This document shows, piece after piece, positions 40,011 to 48,470 of a stretch of DNA of 64,000 nt. The first letter of the stretch is position 1. Each line of letters begins with the position of its first letter. Source of the DNA: ZC4RG25 sp023428365 (GTDB lineage: Bacteria; Pseudomonadota; Alphaproteobacteria; Rhizobiales; Hyphomicrobiaceae); NCBI GenBank assembly GCA_050283925.1, contig JBNOAI010000001.1:806001-870000 (forward strand), written 5' to 3'. The position numbers and the translations under genes were made by a program. The notes under the pieces were generated by a model. The model saw only the letters and a list, made by a program, of their open reading frames with translations. It searched no databases and was not told the DNA's origin.

Positions 40011-41555
40011 TTAGACTGTGGCACCGATCTGCCACGGAACATATTCCGCGTCTCCGTAGCCGAGCAGCTCTGATTTCGATTGCTCACCGGAGGCGACGCG
40101 CAGGATGACGTCGAAGATCTCCTGGCCTTTGGTCTCCAGCGGAACGCCGTCGAGAACGTCACCGCAGTTGATGTCCATGTCATCGATCATGCGGTGATAG
40201 ATGTCGGAATTGGTCGCGAGCTTGATCGACGGTGATGGTTTGCAGCCGTAGGCTGATCCACGTCCGGTCGTAAAGCAGATGATATTGCAGCCGCCAGCGA
40301 CCTGTCCCGTGGCCGCGACCGGGTCATAACCTGGCGTGTCCATATAGACGAAACCCTTGGCGGTGATCAGCTCGGCGTAGCGATAGACGGCATTCATCGT
40401 CGTCGAGCCGCCCTTGGCAGCTGCGCCGAGGGACTTTTCGAGAATTGTCGTGAGGCCGCCGGCCTTGTTGCCGGGAGATGGGTTGTTGTCCATGCTCATC
40501 TTGGCCCGCGCTGTGTAATCCTCCCACCAACGGATGATCTCAACCAGCTTCTCGCCGACCTCGCGTGTCGCGGCGCGACGGGTCAGCAGATGCTCTGCGC
40601 CATAGATTTCGGGCGTCTCAGAAAGTACAGCCGTACCACCGTGACGGACGAGAATGTCCGCTGCTATCCCAAGCGCGACATTGGCTGTAATGCCCGAATA
40701 GCCGTCCGACCCACCGCATTGCAGAGCCAGGGTCAGCTCGGAGGCCGGGATCGTTTCGCGTTGGGCCTTGGCGGCGACGGCGAGCATGTCACGGACCGCT
40801 TCCACGCCAGCAGCGACGGTTTTCTTTGTGCCGCCAACCTCCTGGATTGTCATCGTACGGAACGTATCGGATTCCTTGAGGCCGTAAGCCTCCTTCATGC
40901 GCGCGATCTGGAAGCCCTCGCATCCCAGTCCGACAACGAGGACGGCGGCCATGTTCGGATTGCAGGCATAGCCCCATGTGGTGCGCTTGAGGACTTCGAA
41001 GGCCTCGCCGTTGTAGTCCATGCCGCATCCGGTGGAGTGAACCAGCGGAATGACACCGTCGACATTCGGATAGTCATCGAGAACACCGGAGCGCCGGACT
41101 TCCTCGGCGATGAACCGGGCTACGGTCGCTGAACAGTTCACGCTGGTGACGACACCGATGTAGTTGCGCGTCCCGGCCCGGCCGCTGGACCGGCGGAAGC
41201 CTTGGAAAGTCGCCCGCTGTTCGAGCGGCAGAAGCTGCTCCTCGCGCGCATCCTGGCAGAAGGCGTAGTCACGCTCGAAGGCGGCAAACCCGCAGTTGTG
41301 CGTATGAACATGCTGGCCAGGTGCAATATCCTCGCTGGCGAAGCCGATGATCTGCCCGAATTTCAGCACGGGCTCGCCCTTGGCAATCTTGGCTGAGGCC
41401 ATCTTGTGGCCGCGGGACACCCGGGCGCTCGCAGTGACACCGTTGGCGCTGCTGCCGGGGACGATCGTATCCACGGCGACAATCACATTGTCTCGCGGAT
41501 CGAGCCGCAAGGCTCGTGGAGTGGCTGTCCGGTCGGTGACTGTCGTGTCCGGCAT
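40011..41555 (-). CDS. altronate/galactarate dehydratase family protein (UxaA/GarD)
   Basis: This 514-residue hydro-lyase has an N-terminal SAF domain (about residues 15-90, with GHKMASAKIAKGEPVLKFG) and a long UxaA C-terminal domain containing RAGTRNYIGVVTSVNCS, HSTGCGM, LQCGGSDGYSG and the final CGDVLDG. Length and domain order match altronate and galactarate dehydratases, which remove water from aldonic or aldaric acids using Fe or Mn. The 41555 start has GGGAGAAG upstream. Together with the aldo/keto reductase it suggests use of a sugar acid. Confidence 0.88.
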   Translation of the reverse strand: MPDTTVTDRTATPRALRLDPRDNVIVAVDTIVPGSSANGVTASARVSRGHKMASAKIAKGEPVLKFGQIIGFASEDIAPGQHVHTHNCGFAAFERDYAFCQDAREEQLLPLEQRATFQGFRRSSGRAGTRNYIGVVTSVNCSATVARFIAEEVRRSGVLDDYPNVDGVIPLVHSTGCGMDYNGEAFEVLKRTTWGYACNPNMAAVLVVGLGCEGFQIARMKEAYGLKESDTFRTMTIQEVGGTKKTVAAGVEAVRDMLAVAAKAQRETIPASELTLALQCGGSDGYSGITANVALGIAADILVRHGGTAVLSETPEIYGAEHLLTRRAATREVGEKLVEIIRWWEDYTARAKMSMDNNPSPGNKAGGLTTILEKSLGAAAKGGSTTMNAVYRYAELITAKGFVYMDTPGYDPVAATGQVAGGCNIICFTTGRGSAYGCKPSPSIKLATNSDIYHRMIDDMDINCGDVLDGVPLETKGQEIFDVILRVASGEQSKSELLGYGDAEYVPWQIGATV

Positions 41556-41754
41556 GAGGGCTTCTCCCGTGGGGGTGATTTTGGCGACATCGTAGGGCTT
41601 CGAAAGTTTCCGGTCCACTTGCCTGAGATCTGTCCTAAATGTGGCCTACTCAGACGTATACTTGCTCTGCCGAGGACCATGTGATGCATTTCGGCAGAAC
41701 ATTGCGAAAGCCGCAGGGAAGCCGGGGCGGAGCCACGGCGAGGGGGGATCAGGG

Positions 41755-43041
41755 ATGCGGGGGATCAGCAGACGTCAGTTCACCGGAGGATTAGGCGGTG
41801 TTGCGCTATCGACGTCCGTGATGAGCAACTTCCCGCGGCCGGCGATCGCACAATCGTCGCCGCAGGTGGTCGTCATCGGTGGCGGAGCGGGCGGTGCTAC
41901 GGTGGCGCATTTGTTCAAGCGCCGCAATCCGAGCTCACAGGTCCGGCTGATCGAGGTTCAGCGGCAATATACAACCTGCTTCTTCTCCAATCTCTACGTC
42001 GGCGGTTTCCGCAGCTTCGAATCCATCACGCACAGCTATGACGCCCTGAAGGCGCTCGGGGTCGATGTGGTCCATGATCGAGCCACCGACGTCGATGCAT
42101 CACGTCGGATCGTGACGCTCTCCAGCGGGGCCACCACGCCTTACGACAAGCTGGTGCTGTCACCGGGCATCGATCTCAAATACCAGGCCATTGAGGGATA
42201 CTCTCCGCAAGTCGCTCAATACATGCCACATGCGTGGCAGGCAGGCGTCCAGACGCAGATCTTGCGCCAGCAACTCGAGGCGGTGCCTGTTGGCGGTGTG
42301 GTCGTGATGGCGATCCCGAACAATCCGTATCGGTGCCCGCCAGGCCCTTACGAGCGCGTCTCAATGATTGCGCACTACCTCCAGACCAACAAATGGCGCT
42401 GTAAGATTGTCGTTCTGGACGCCAAGAAGCAGTTTTCGAAGCAGCCAGTCTTTCTCGATAACTGGGATCGTCTCTACAAGGGCATGATCGAGCTTCACCT
42501 CACCGATGAACTCGATGATTACACCGCGACGCGGGTCGATCCGTCGACGATGACGGTTGAAGCCAAGAATGGCTTCAAGATCCAGGGCCACCTCGTCAAC
42601 GTCATTCCGCCGCAGCGGGCGGGCGAGATCGCGCATCGCGCGGGCTGCGCGGAGGGGGATTGGTGCCCGGTCGATCCGGAAGACTTCTCCTCCAAGAAGG
42701 TGCCTAATATTTTTGTGCTTGGAGATTCCTCGTCGGCGGCCGAGATGCCCAAGTCGGCATTTTCCGCCAACAGCCAGGCGAAAGTTGTCGTCAACGCCCT
42801 TGAGGCAGCGCTTCTGGGCAAGCCCAAGTTCCCGCCGAGGTATCGCAACGTCTGCTGGTCGATGATATCGGAAAACAACAGCGCCAAGATCGGCGCGAAC
42901 TATCGTCCAGGGAATGGAAAGCTGGTGCCGAGCGATGGATTTGTCTCATCGCCGGACGATAAAATGGCCACGCGTATGGTTACGTACGAAGAGTCGGTCG
43001 GATGGTATTCCAGCATCACGTCCGATATCTTCGGCACCTGA
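41755..43041 (+). CDS. fccB: flavocytochrome c sulfide dehydrogenase, flavoprotein subunit
   Basis: This 428-residue periplasmic flavoprotein of the sulfide:quinone reductase fold oxidises sulfide and passes electrons to a cytochrome c. It carries a Tat signal (SRRQF at residues 5-9), the FAD motif VVVIGGGAGGATVAH, Cys75 in TTCFFSN (the position that binds FAD covalently in this family), and the two further cysteines expected for the active-site disulfide in YRCPPGPYER and DWCPVDP. ATG 41755 follows GAGGGGGG. The cytochrome partner is probably the 43396-43722 product, although it is on the other strand. Confidence 0.88.
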   Translation: MRGISRRQFTGGLGGVALSTSVMSNFPRPAIAQSSPQVVVIGGGAGGATVAHLFKRRNPSSQVRLIEVQRQYTTCFFSNLYVGGFRSFESITHSYDALKALGVDVVHDRATDVDASRRIVTLSSGATTPYDKLVLSPGIDLKYQAIEGYSPQVAQYMPHAWQAGVQTQILRQQLEAVPVGGVVVMAIPNNPYRCPPGPYERVSMIAHYLQTNKWRCKIVVLDAKKQFSKQPVFLDNWDRLYKGMIELHLTDELDDYTATRVDPSTMTVEAKNGFKIQGHLVNVIPPQRAGEIAHRAGCAEGDWCPVDPEDFSSKKVPNIFVLGDSSSAAEMPKSAFSANSQAKVVVNALEAALLGKPKFPPRYRNVCWSMISENNSAKIGANYRPGNGKLVPSDGFVSSPDDKMATRMVTYEESVGWYSSITSDIFGT

Positions 43042-43062
43042 TAAGAAGCGAGGCTCATTGCG

Positions 43063-43362
43063 ATGATAACAGGCCCTCAGTGCCGCGCGGCGCGCGTGCT
43101 CATCGAACTGTCGCGGCAACGCATTTCCAAACTTTCCGGCGTGTCTGTCGACGTGATGACGTCTTTCGAGACGGGGATGCTCGACCCTGGTGAGGACGCG
43201 AAGACGCGTCTTCAGCAAGCGCTCGAAGAATGCGGAGCCGTATTCATTCCCGAGAGCAAGAATGAGGGATTGGGTGTCCGGTTGAAGTTCAATCGTCGCG
43301 AAGCGCGTGCGGTGAAGAAACTGGAGGACGAAGGCGGTATCGTGGGAGACGATGACGTCTAA
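43063..43362 (+). CDS. XRE-type helix-turn-helix protein
   Basis: This 99-residue protein has an N-terminal HTH (about residues 5-55; QCRAARVLIELSRQRISKLSGVSVDVMTSFE). A tail (AVFIPESKNEGLGVRLKF) is common to small Rhizobiales XRE proteins. It starts 21 bases after the flavoprotein gene and may be co-transcribed. It could regulate the sulfide dehydrogenase genes. The second HTH helix is recognisable, but no target site is evident. Confidence 0.8.
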   Translation: MITGPQCRAARVLIELSRQRISKLSGVSVDVMTSFETGMLDPGEDAKTRLQQALEECGAVFIPESKNEGLGVRLKFNRREARAVKKLEDEGGIVGDDDV

Positions 43363-43395
43363 GCGGGACCGTTTTCGGCCTCGCCTCGGTGCGGC

Positions 43396-43722
43396 TTACT
43401 GTGGCTTCAGCGCTCCGAAATAGATGGCGAGCGCGTCAAGCTCTTCGTCATTCAGCGACCGCGCGACCGAGACCATGACCTGGTTGCGCCGTTCGGCATA
43501 CTCCTCGTTCCGGTAAGCTTTCATCGTGTTGACGAAGATGGCGTTGTCCCAGCCGATGATGCTGCGAATGCCGGGGTCCGGCCCGCCGTCGGTTCGATGG
43601 CAGGAAACGCATTCTTGAGCCAGATGCTCGCCATAAGCTCTGAGCCGCTCGAAGTCGACCTGCGCCAGCGCCCAACCTGACGTTACTGCCATTCCGAGAA
43701 GCACCAGGAGGATGTGCCGCAT
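43396..43722 (-). CDS. monohaem c-type cytochrome
   Basis: This 108-residue protein has a Sec signal (MRHILLVLLGMAVTSGWALA) and one haem-binding CVSCH at residues 38-42. Later methionines (NTMKAY, QVMVSVAR) could be the sixth ligand. GGAGGG precedes ATG 43722. The small size and location opposite the FCSD flavoprotein suggest it is the electron acceptor subunit (FccA/SoxE-like), though FccA is dihaem in some bacteria. It converges with the HTH gene, with 33 bases between stops. Confidence 0.87.
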   Translation of the reverse strand: MRHILLVLLGMAVTSGWALAQVDFERLRAYGEHLAQECVSCHRTDGGPDPGIRSIIGWDNAIFVNTMKAYRNEEYAERRNQVMVSVARSLNDEELDALAIYFGALKPQ

Positions 43723-43896
43723 CGTCTATTCCCTCCGTGGACTTAGCGTGGAAATGTATCATCTCTTGCGGCGCGTCATGCAAGTCATGAGGTCAAGCGG
43801 AGGCCGGTTCGCGATCAGAATATCGCGCCGTGTGGTAGCTCTGCCGTCGATTTTCGGCCGAGATCACCTCAACAGGCGGACCGGACGGTCAGACCA

Positions 43897-44622
43897 TTAG
43901 ACGTAGATCATCTTGCGGGTCATGCCGCCGTCGATGACGAACTCCTGGCCCGTGATGAAGCTCGCGTCCTGCGACAGCAGATAGGCCACTGCTGCCGCGA
44001 TATCGTCCGGTCGGCCAACGCGCCCAGCCGGGTGCTGGGCATGATCGTCTTCGCTGAGTGAGCCTGGGTCTCTGGTATGGATCCAGCCCGGGGAGATGCA
44101 GTTGACGCGAACGTCCGGCGCAAGTGTCATCGCCAGGGAATGCGTCAGCGCGACCAATCCGCCCTTGCTCGCCGAATAGGGCAGCGTGTCGGGCTCTGAC
44201 ATGTGCGCACGTGTCGAGGAAATCAGCACCATGGCGCCTTTCGAATCTCGAAGGGCCGTTTCAGCATGACGGGCCAGCAGGAACGCAGCCGTCAGGTTGA
44301 CCGCGAGCACGCGGTTCCAGACAGCAAGATCGATTTCCGACAGACCTCCGCGGATATTGATTCCGGCATTGGAGACAACGGCGTCGACCCGTCCGTATTG
44401 CTGAAGGCTGGCGTTGACCAGATCCCGGACCGCCTGTTCGCTTCCGACATCGCAGGCTATTGCCGTGCCGTTGATCGGTCCGGCAACGCGATTGGCCGCC
44501 TCGCCGTCAATATCCGACACGACAACCTGCCAGCCCTCATGCGCAAGGCGCTGGGCGGTCGCGGCGCCGATCCCATGTGCCGCACCGGTCACGAGAGCAA
44601 CCTTTTGAATCTGGCCCGCCAT
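43897..44622 (-). CDS. SDR-family oxidoreductase
   Basis: This 241-residue classical short-chain dehydrogenase has TGAAHGIG at residues 12-19, VSNAG, the catalytic Ser in LISSTRA, Tyr/Lys in YSASK and the ending DGGMTRKM. It is most like 3-oxoacyl-ACP reductase/glucose dehydrogenase-type enzymes without further resolution. It stands alone on its strand, 174 bases from the cytochrome gene, with no strong hint of substrate. Confidence 0.87.
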   Translation of the reverse strand: MAGQIQKVALVTGAAHGIGAATAQRLAHEGWQVVVSDIDGEAANRVAGPINGTAIACDVGSEQAVRDLVNASLQQYGRVDAVVSNAGINIRGGLSEIDLAVWNRVLAVNLTAAFLLARHAETALRDSKGAMVLISSTRAHMSEPDTLPYSASKGGLVALTHSLAMTLAPDVRVNCISPGWIHTRDPGSLSEDDHAQHPAGRVGRPDDIAAAVAYLLSQDASFITGQEFVIDGGMTRKMIYV

Positions 44623-44941
44623 TTACCTGCTCCTGATGCCATTCGCGCGGAACCACATAGCCAGCCGACGGCACGATAAGTCTCGAGTTCTCCGCTCGGC
44701 TCGACGAAATGCAGGCGTCGAAAAGTTCCGTCTCCGACCCGTCATTTTCGATGTTTGCGCGTCGCACCGCATGACGGCGAGAAACCAGCTTTTCGCTCGC
44801 TAAGCCCTGTGGCGACAACCGAAACCATACCTATATCCAATAGAAGGGGTCCGGTCGAAACGGACGCCTCGCCGACGCGGCGCCACAATGTATGATCAGC
44901 CTGTCGGTGTCCGACATGTCAATGAATTGAGGTGTGCAGCC
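44623..44941. other. divergent promoter region, no gene seen
   Basis: This 319-base gap lies between the divergent SDR and S30AE-CSD genes. I see no convincing gene or strong repeat. Both promoters should lie here. Confidence 0.4.
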
Positions 44942-45529
44942 ATGACAAATAACGGGCAAGCAGCGAACCTGGAGCTGTCCTTCAAGGGGATGCAACCGTC
45001 CGAAACCATCAGATACAAGGTTCAAGAAAACGTCGATAAATTGCAGGCACGCTATCCTGACATCACCACATGGCATGTGCACGTGAACGGCCCCATCGGT
45101 AGTGCTGGATTGTTTGAGATCAGTGTCGAGGCTCGCGTCCCAGGTACGGAGTTGGCAGTGGGCCGTAAGCCGGGAGACCGAAATACACATAGCGACGCGC
45201 TTATTGCCCTTCGCGACAGCTTTGCGGCCATGGAACGACAGCTCAAGAAGCGCCGTCGGCAGCGCCATGGCGAAGTGAAGATGCACGAGGGCAAACCGCA
45301 GGGACAGGTCGCTACTCTGTTCCAGGATCAGGGCTATGGGTTCGTCACCGTAAGCGATGGGCCGGAAGTCTATTTCCACCAGAACGCGGTGATCGACTCC
45401 GACTTCAAGGATCTCAGCGTCGGTGACACTGTGGAATTATCGATTGCTTACGGAGAAAGCGCGCGCGGACCGCAGGCGACCAGCGTCCGTCGCATCAGTG
45501 CGATGAGATATGATCCGCAGCGCGATTGA
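44942..45529 (+). CDS. S30AE (HPF/RaiA) - cold-shock domain fusion protein
   Basis: This 195-residue protein joins two RNA/ribosome-binding modules. Residues 8-107 form an S30AE ribosome-hibernation domain (strand-helix pattern ending in the basic KKRRRQRH). Residues 121-185 form a cold-shock OB fold with RNP1-like GYGFV (131-135) and RNP2-like VYFHQ (143-147). The classical long HPF C-terminal dimerisation domain is absent and the CSD takes its place. Such fusions are known in alphaproteobacteria, but their role is poorly studied. ATG 44942 is chosen as the start of the domain. It converges on the baeRF gene through a shared terminator. Confidence 0.87.
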   Translation: MTNNGQAANLELSFKGMQPSETIRYKVQENVDKLQARYPDITTWHVHVNGPIGSAGLFEISVEARVPGTELAVGRKPGDRNTHSDALIALRDSFAAMERQLKKRRRQRHGEVKMHEGKPQGQVATLFQDQGYGFVTVSDGPEVYFHQNAVIDSDFKDLSVGDTVELSIAYGESARGPQATSVRRISAMRYDPQRD

Positions 45530-45543
45530 TTGAAACCACTTCG

Positions 45544-45587
45544 ACATCCTCGCACGACCGTGGTTGCGGCGCGCGAGGATGTTTTCC
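45544..45587. terminator. terminator between S30AE-CSD and baeRF genes
   Basis: ACATCCTCGC (45544-45553) pairs perfectly with GCGAGGATGT (45573-45582), followed by TTTCC on the + strand. It can serve both converging genes. Confidence 0.7.
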
Positions 45588-45589
45588 GA

Positions 45590-46747
45590 TCAGTAGCGAA
45601 AGAGAGCCGCCGCCAATCCTGCTTTTTCACGCATGTCATCAGGTAGCGTGAACACGTCGCCTCCGCGCTGCAGGGTTTCCATCGCCAGCCGGTTGAGAAC
45701 ATCCTCGTTGTCGCGACTGGGTTTGGGGTCCAATCTCAAAACCTGATGGGCTTCGTCGTAGTGGCCCCAACAGGTGGCGTCGCGAGCCAGAAAAATGTTC
45801 TCGATGCGGCCCTCGATCGCGGATCGAAGCAGCGATTGCAGCTCCTTTGCACACGTCACCTCGGCGCCATTCACTCTTGCACGAAGACGCGTGCGTGCGC
45901 TTTCGCGATCGGCGCGTACGAGCGGCTCGGCAATGCTCCACGCCTCGGTACGAAGTGCGTCGTCACCGAGCGCGACGGGATCTGTCTGAATGGACGCATC
46001 GGCCACATGGCGATAGCTGATATGCTTGCGAAGTCGGCCCAGAATCCGCGCCTTGGCGGCTAGCACCAGGGGAGCCTCGCTGCGGGCAAGATGGCGATCG
46101 ACGGCCTTTCCAACTTCCAGAAGGTAGTTGTCGAGTTCGATACCGTCGTAGTCATCCGGGCTGATGCCCAGGGCGTGATACTTGGCGGAATCGCCACCGT
46201 TCTTGGGGCCACCGCGATCCCGCGCATGGAAGCCGAGATCATTCTGGAACTCTGTGAGCGCCATGATTTCAGCAATGCCGGCCGGCATGTTCTCGACTGG
46301 TGCTTCGCGCATTTCGCGTGCGCGACCATCGAAGAGACGCGCACTGTCGCGTGTGATGGCCAGCACGTGGAACTGATCGCCGTTCCGGAACATCGGGATC
46401 ATCGGCGTCAGGTGATATCGCGAAGAGACCACGACCGTCTCCGCGACCGGTTCAGGCAGCTTGATCCAGTGCGTCGTGCCGGGCTCGATGAGAACGGCCA
46501 GTCCCTTCTCCTGGTAGCGCCAGAACATCGTCGCCGGTAGCCGGCCTTTCGCTTCAGCCAGAAGACTTTCGATTTCGGGCCGGCGCATGCCAGCCGCCAC
46601 AAGCTGATGCTCGGCCTCTTTCAGTGCGGTCGATAGACGGATCGGATCCTGCTCGATCGAGGGGTAGCTGAGATGGGTTGGGAAGTAGAGGCTGACTCTC
46701 GGAAAACCAATGGATTGGGAAAGTGCAATAAGGTCAGCTCGTCTCAT
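45590..46747 (-). CDS. bacterial archaeo-eukaryotic release factor-like (baeRF) protein
   Basis: This 385-residue protein shows the pattern of bacterial eRF1-like families: an N-terminal module with SIGFPRVSLYFPTH and AEHQLVAAG, then an RNase-H-like core (FHVLAITRDSARLFDG) and a C-terminal L7Ae-like part ending in ALFRY. A classical GGQ tripeptide is not seen. Relatives such as Vms1/ANKZF1 act on stalled ribosomes or tRNA in eukaryotes; the bacterial function is largely undefined. ATG 46747 (MRRADLIAL) is preferred. Convergence with the S30AE-CSD gene suggests both concern stressed ribosomes, which is an inference. Confidence 0.72.
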   Translation of the reverse strand: MRRADLIALSQSIGFPRVSLYFPTHLSYPSIEQDPIRLSTALKEAEHQLVAAGMRRPEIESLLAEAKGRLPATMFWRYQEKGLAVLIEPGTTHWIKLPEPVAETVVVSSRYHLTPMIPMFRNGDQFHVLAITRDSARLFDGRAREMREAPVENMPAGIAEIMALTEFQNDLGFHARDRGGPKNGGDSAKYHALGISPDDYDGIELDNYLLEVGKAVDRHLARSEAPLVLAAKARILGRLRKHISYRHVADASIQTDPVALGDDALRTEAWSIAEPLVRADRESARTRLRARVNGAEVTCAKELQSLLRSAIEGRIENIFLARDATCWGHYDEAHQVLRLDPKPSRDNEDVLNRLAMETLQRGGDVFTLPDDMREKAGLAAALFRY

Positions 46748-47065
46748 GGGTGCTCCCGCCGCTATCCTGCAGTCGGCGCTCATAAGCCTGCTTGCCAGCT
46801 CTGCTGACGCCTGCCTGTGCGCTTTGTGTAGAGTGAACGCGCCTTACATGGGACCGTTCCAGCATTGGCGGTCGGCCCAGCGGGGGCCCCAAGCAAAAAG
46901 CCCGGATGCAGGCTGTTTGTTTGCTGCAAAGCGAAGAACAAGGCTCGCTCGACGGTGCCAGATATGCCACACACAATGATGGCTGACATCGCGCGCCATC
47001 GAATAGACGCGATGTCAGCTGTAATGATTGGCTAGTCGACCAATGGATGAAAGGGGCGTGGGTTC
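46748..47065. other. intergenic region upstream of the TPR gene
   Basis: No believable gene. The region contains a GC-rich stretch (GCGGGGGCCCC around 46880) and the long inverted repeat at 46982-47019 listed separately. Confidence 0.4.
46982..47019. promoter_or_regulatory. 12-base perfect inverted repeat upstream of TPR gene
   Basis: GCTGACATCGCG (46982-46993) pairs with CGCGATGTCAGC (47008-47019) across a 14-base loop. It lies 47 bases before the TPR start and has no T-tract. It could be an operator, an mRNA hairpin or a terminator for upstream transcription. Confidence 0.45.
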
Positions 47066-47701
47066 ATGAGGCGCTGGGCAGCGGCGATCGCAGGACTTTT
47101 CCTGGCGACCGGCACGTGCTGGGCCTCGGACGCCATGGACGACCACGACTGCTTCACCGCGGACAATGAGCGGCGGATCACGGCCTGCTCGGAGCTGATC
47201 GAACAGCCTGGCGTCGCGACACAGACCCTTGGTTCGGCCTACGCCATGCGGGCTTTGGCCCTGTCGCTCAAGGGAAACTATGACCCCGCGATCAGCGACT
47301 ATGACGAGGCCATCAAACTGGTTCCGGATTTCGCGGTCGCCCTGAACAATCGCGCCTGGGCCTATTTCAAGTCAGGCCGTGCGGAGAAGGGACTGCCCGA
47401 CGTCGAGCATTCGCTGCGAGTCCAGCCAGTCAGCCCACATTCCTATGATACGCGCGCTCATATTCGCCAAGTGATGGGCGATCCGGACGGTGCATTGCGC
47501 GACTACGAGTCGGCGATGCGCTTCGGTGGTTCACGGATGATCCGCCTGTATCAGTGCGGGCTCGCGGCGCACCAGCTGTATAAGGGCGCCGTCGACGGCA
47601 ACTACACAACGGAATTGCGGCGCGCGATGCAGGTTTGCGTGCGCGATACCGGCTGCGATCCGCTGCCGCCCGATGAGGAATGCGTCGCCGCAACTTCGTA
47701 A
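47066..47701 (+). CDS. periplasmic TPR-repeat protein
   Basis: This 211-residue protein has a Sec signal (MRRWAAAIAGLFLATGTCWAS, cleavage near residue 21). Tetratricopeptide repeats occupy about residues 55-165 (AYAMRALALSLKGNYDPAISDYDEAI, then AVALNNRAWAYFKSGRAEKG and further). TPRs are protein-binding scaffolds. A Cys pair in the N-terminal part (HDCFTADNERRITACSE) and two near the C-terminus may form disulfides. It is monocistronic, and its partner and role are unknown. Confidence 0.8.
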   Translation: MRRWAAAIAGLFLATGTCWASDAMDDHDCFTADNERRITACSELIEQPGVATQTLGSAYAMRALALSLKGNYDPAISDYDEAIKLVPDFAVALNNRAWAYFKSGRAEKGLPDVEHSLRVQPVSPHSYDTRAHIRQVMGDPDGALRDYESAMRFGGSRMIRLYQCGLAAHQLYKGAVDGNYTTELRRAMQVCVRDTGCDPLPPDEECVAATS

Positions 47702-47713
47702 GTTGAATTAGAG

Positions 47714-48313
47714 CTAGCCGCCATCAGCTACTGTACTTTCCGACTTCTTGGGCTGCCTCAAAATATCGAACGTGCAGAATGGCGGCCCCAAGAGCGCGGT
47801 TTTACGCTCGCGAGCCACGACTCGATATGATCCAAGCGAGGTATTTACGGTAAGTGGCGCGCCGAACTTGTACGACACGTGCTTAATGTCTCCTACATCG
47901 GTGGTTACGAAGAATTCGCAGCCATCGGAAAAAGCTCCCGCTGCGGTTACTTGAATGTGCAATCGCCCACCTAGAAACGATTCTGCCGCCTGCATGTAGA
48001 CGGGTCGAGCCACTACGCCCTCTAATGGATTTATGCATAGTGGTTCTGTGCTAGGAGGAAGCGTCTTGTTGTCGATCCTCTGACACGAGTTAAGCCGAGC
48101 TCGTGCCTCGTCCAGTTGAGAAGTTAGCCATGCATACCCAGTATCGGGATGCAGTGCCCTCGATATGCGATCTTCGAGCGGAAACGGAGAAGTAACCCAG
48201 GGAATGAGCTTATCAATGGGAATAATAAGTTGGGTTACTAGTAGGAAACAGCTGCTGAAGCCGCCGCACACAAGAGCAAACTTGCTCGCGTAATATTTGA
48301 AGTGGCCCCCCAT
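47714..48313 (-). CDS. hypothetical membrane-anchored protein
   Basis: A 199-residue frame starts at ATG 48313 (MGGHFKYYASKF). One hydrophobic segment (FALVCGGFSSCFLLVTQLII, about residues 12-31) is followed by an extracytoplasmic domain with several cysteines (NSCQRI, PLCINP, DGCEFF, PFCTF) that may pair. The frame is open 44 codons further upstream, but that part crosses the speD terminator and is not believed. Base composition is less G+C-rich than in the neighbours, suggesting acquisition. No family recognised. Confidence 0.55.
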   Translation of the reverse strand: MGGHFKYYASKFALVCGGFSSCFLLVTQLIIPIDKLIPWVTSPFPLEDRISRALHPDTGYAWLTSQLDEARARLNSCQRIDNKTLPPSTEPLCINPLEGVVARPVYMQAAESFLGGRLHIQVTAAGAFSDGCEFFVTTDVGDIKHVSYKFGAPLTVNTSLGSYRVVARERKTALLGPPFCTFDILRQPKKSESTVADGG

Positions 48314-48406
48314 CTCGCAGTTCCTCTCAAAGAACGGAAGTGAACTGTAAATGGTGGCCGAAGTCTTTCGGCCCAAGCAAACTCTGTTGTTTGGCTGTGG
48401 ATAAGC

Positions 48407-48442
48407 AAAAACACACGCCGACTTAGATCGGCGTGTGTTTTT
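48407..48442. terminator. bidirectional terminator after speD
   Basis: AAAAACACACGCCGA (48407-48421) and TCGGCGTGTGTTTTT (48428-48442) form a perfect 15-base stem with a 6-base loop and A/T runs on both sides. It ends speD transcription on the minus strand and works equally on the plus strand. Confidence 0.85.
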
Positions 48443-48470
48443 CATTCCTGCTGGCGCTTGGGAGGCTGAC

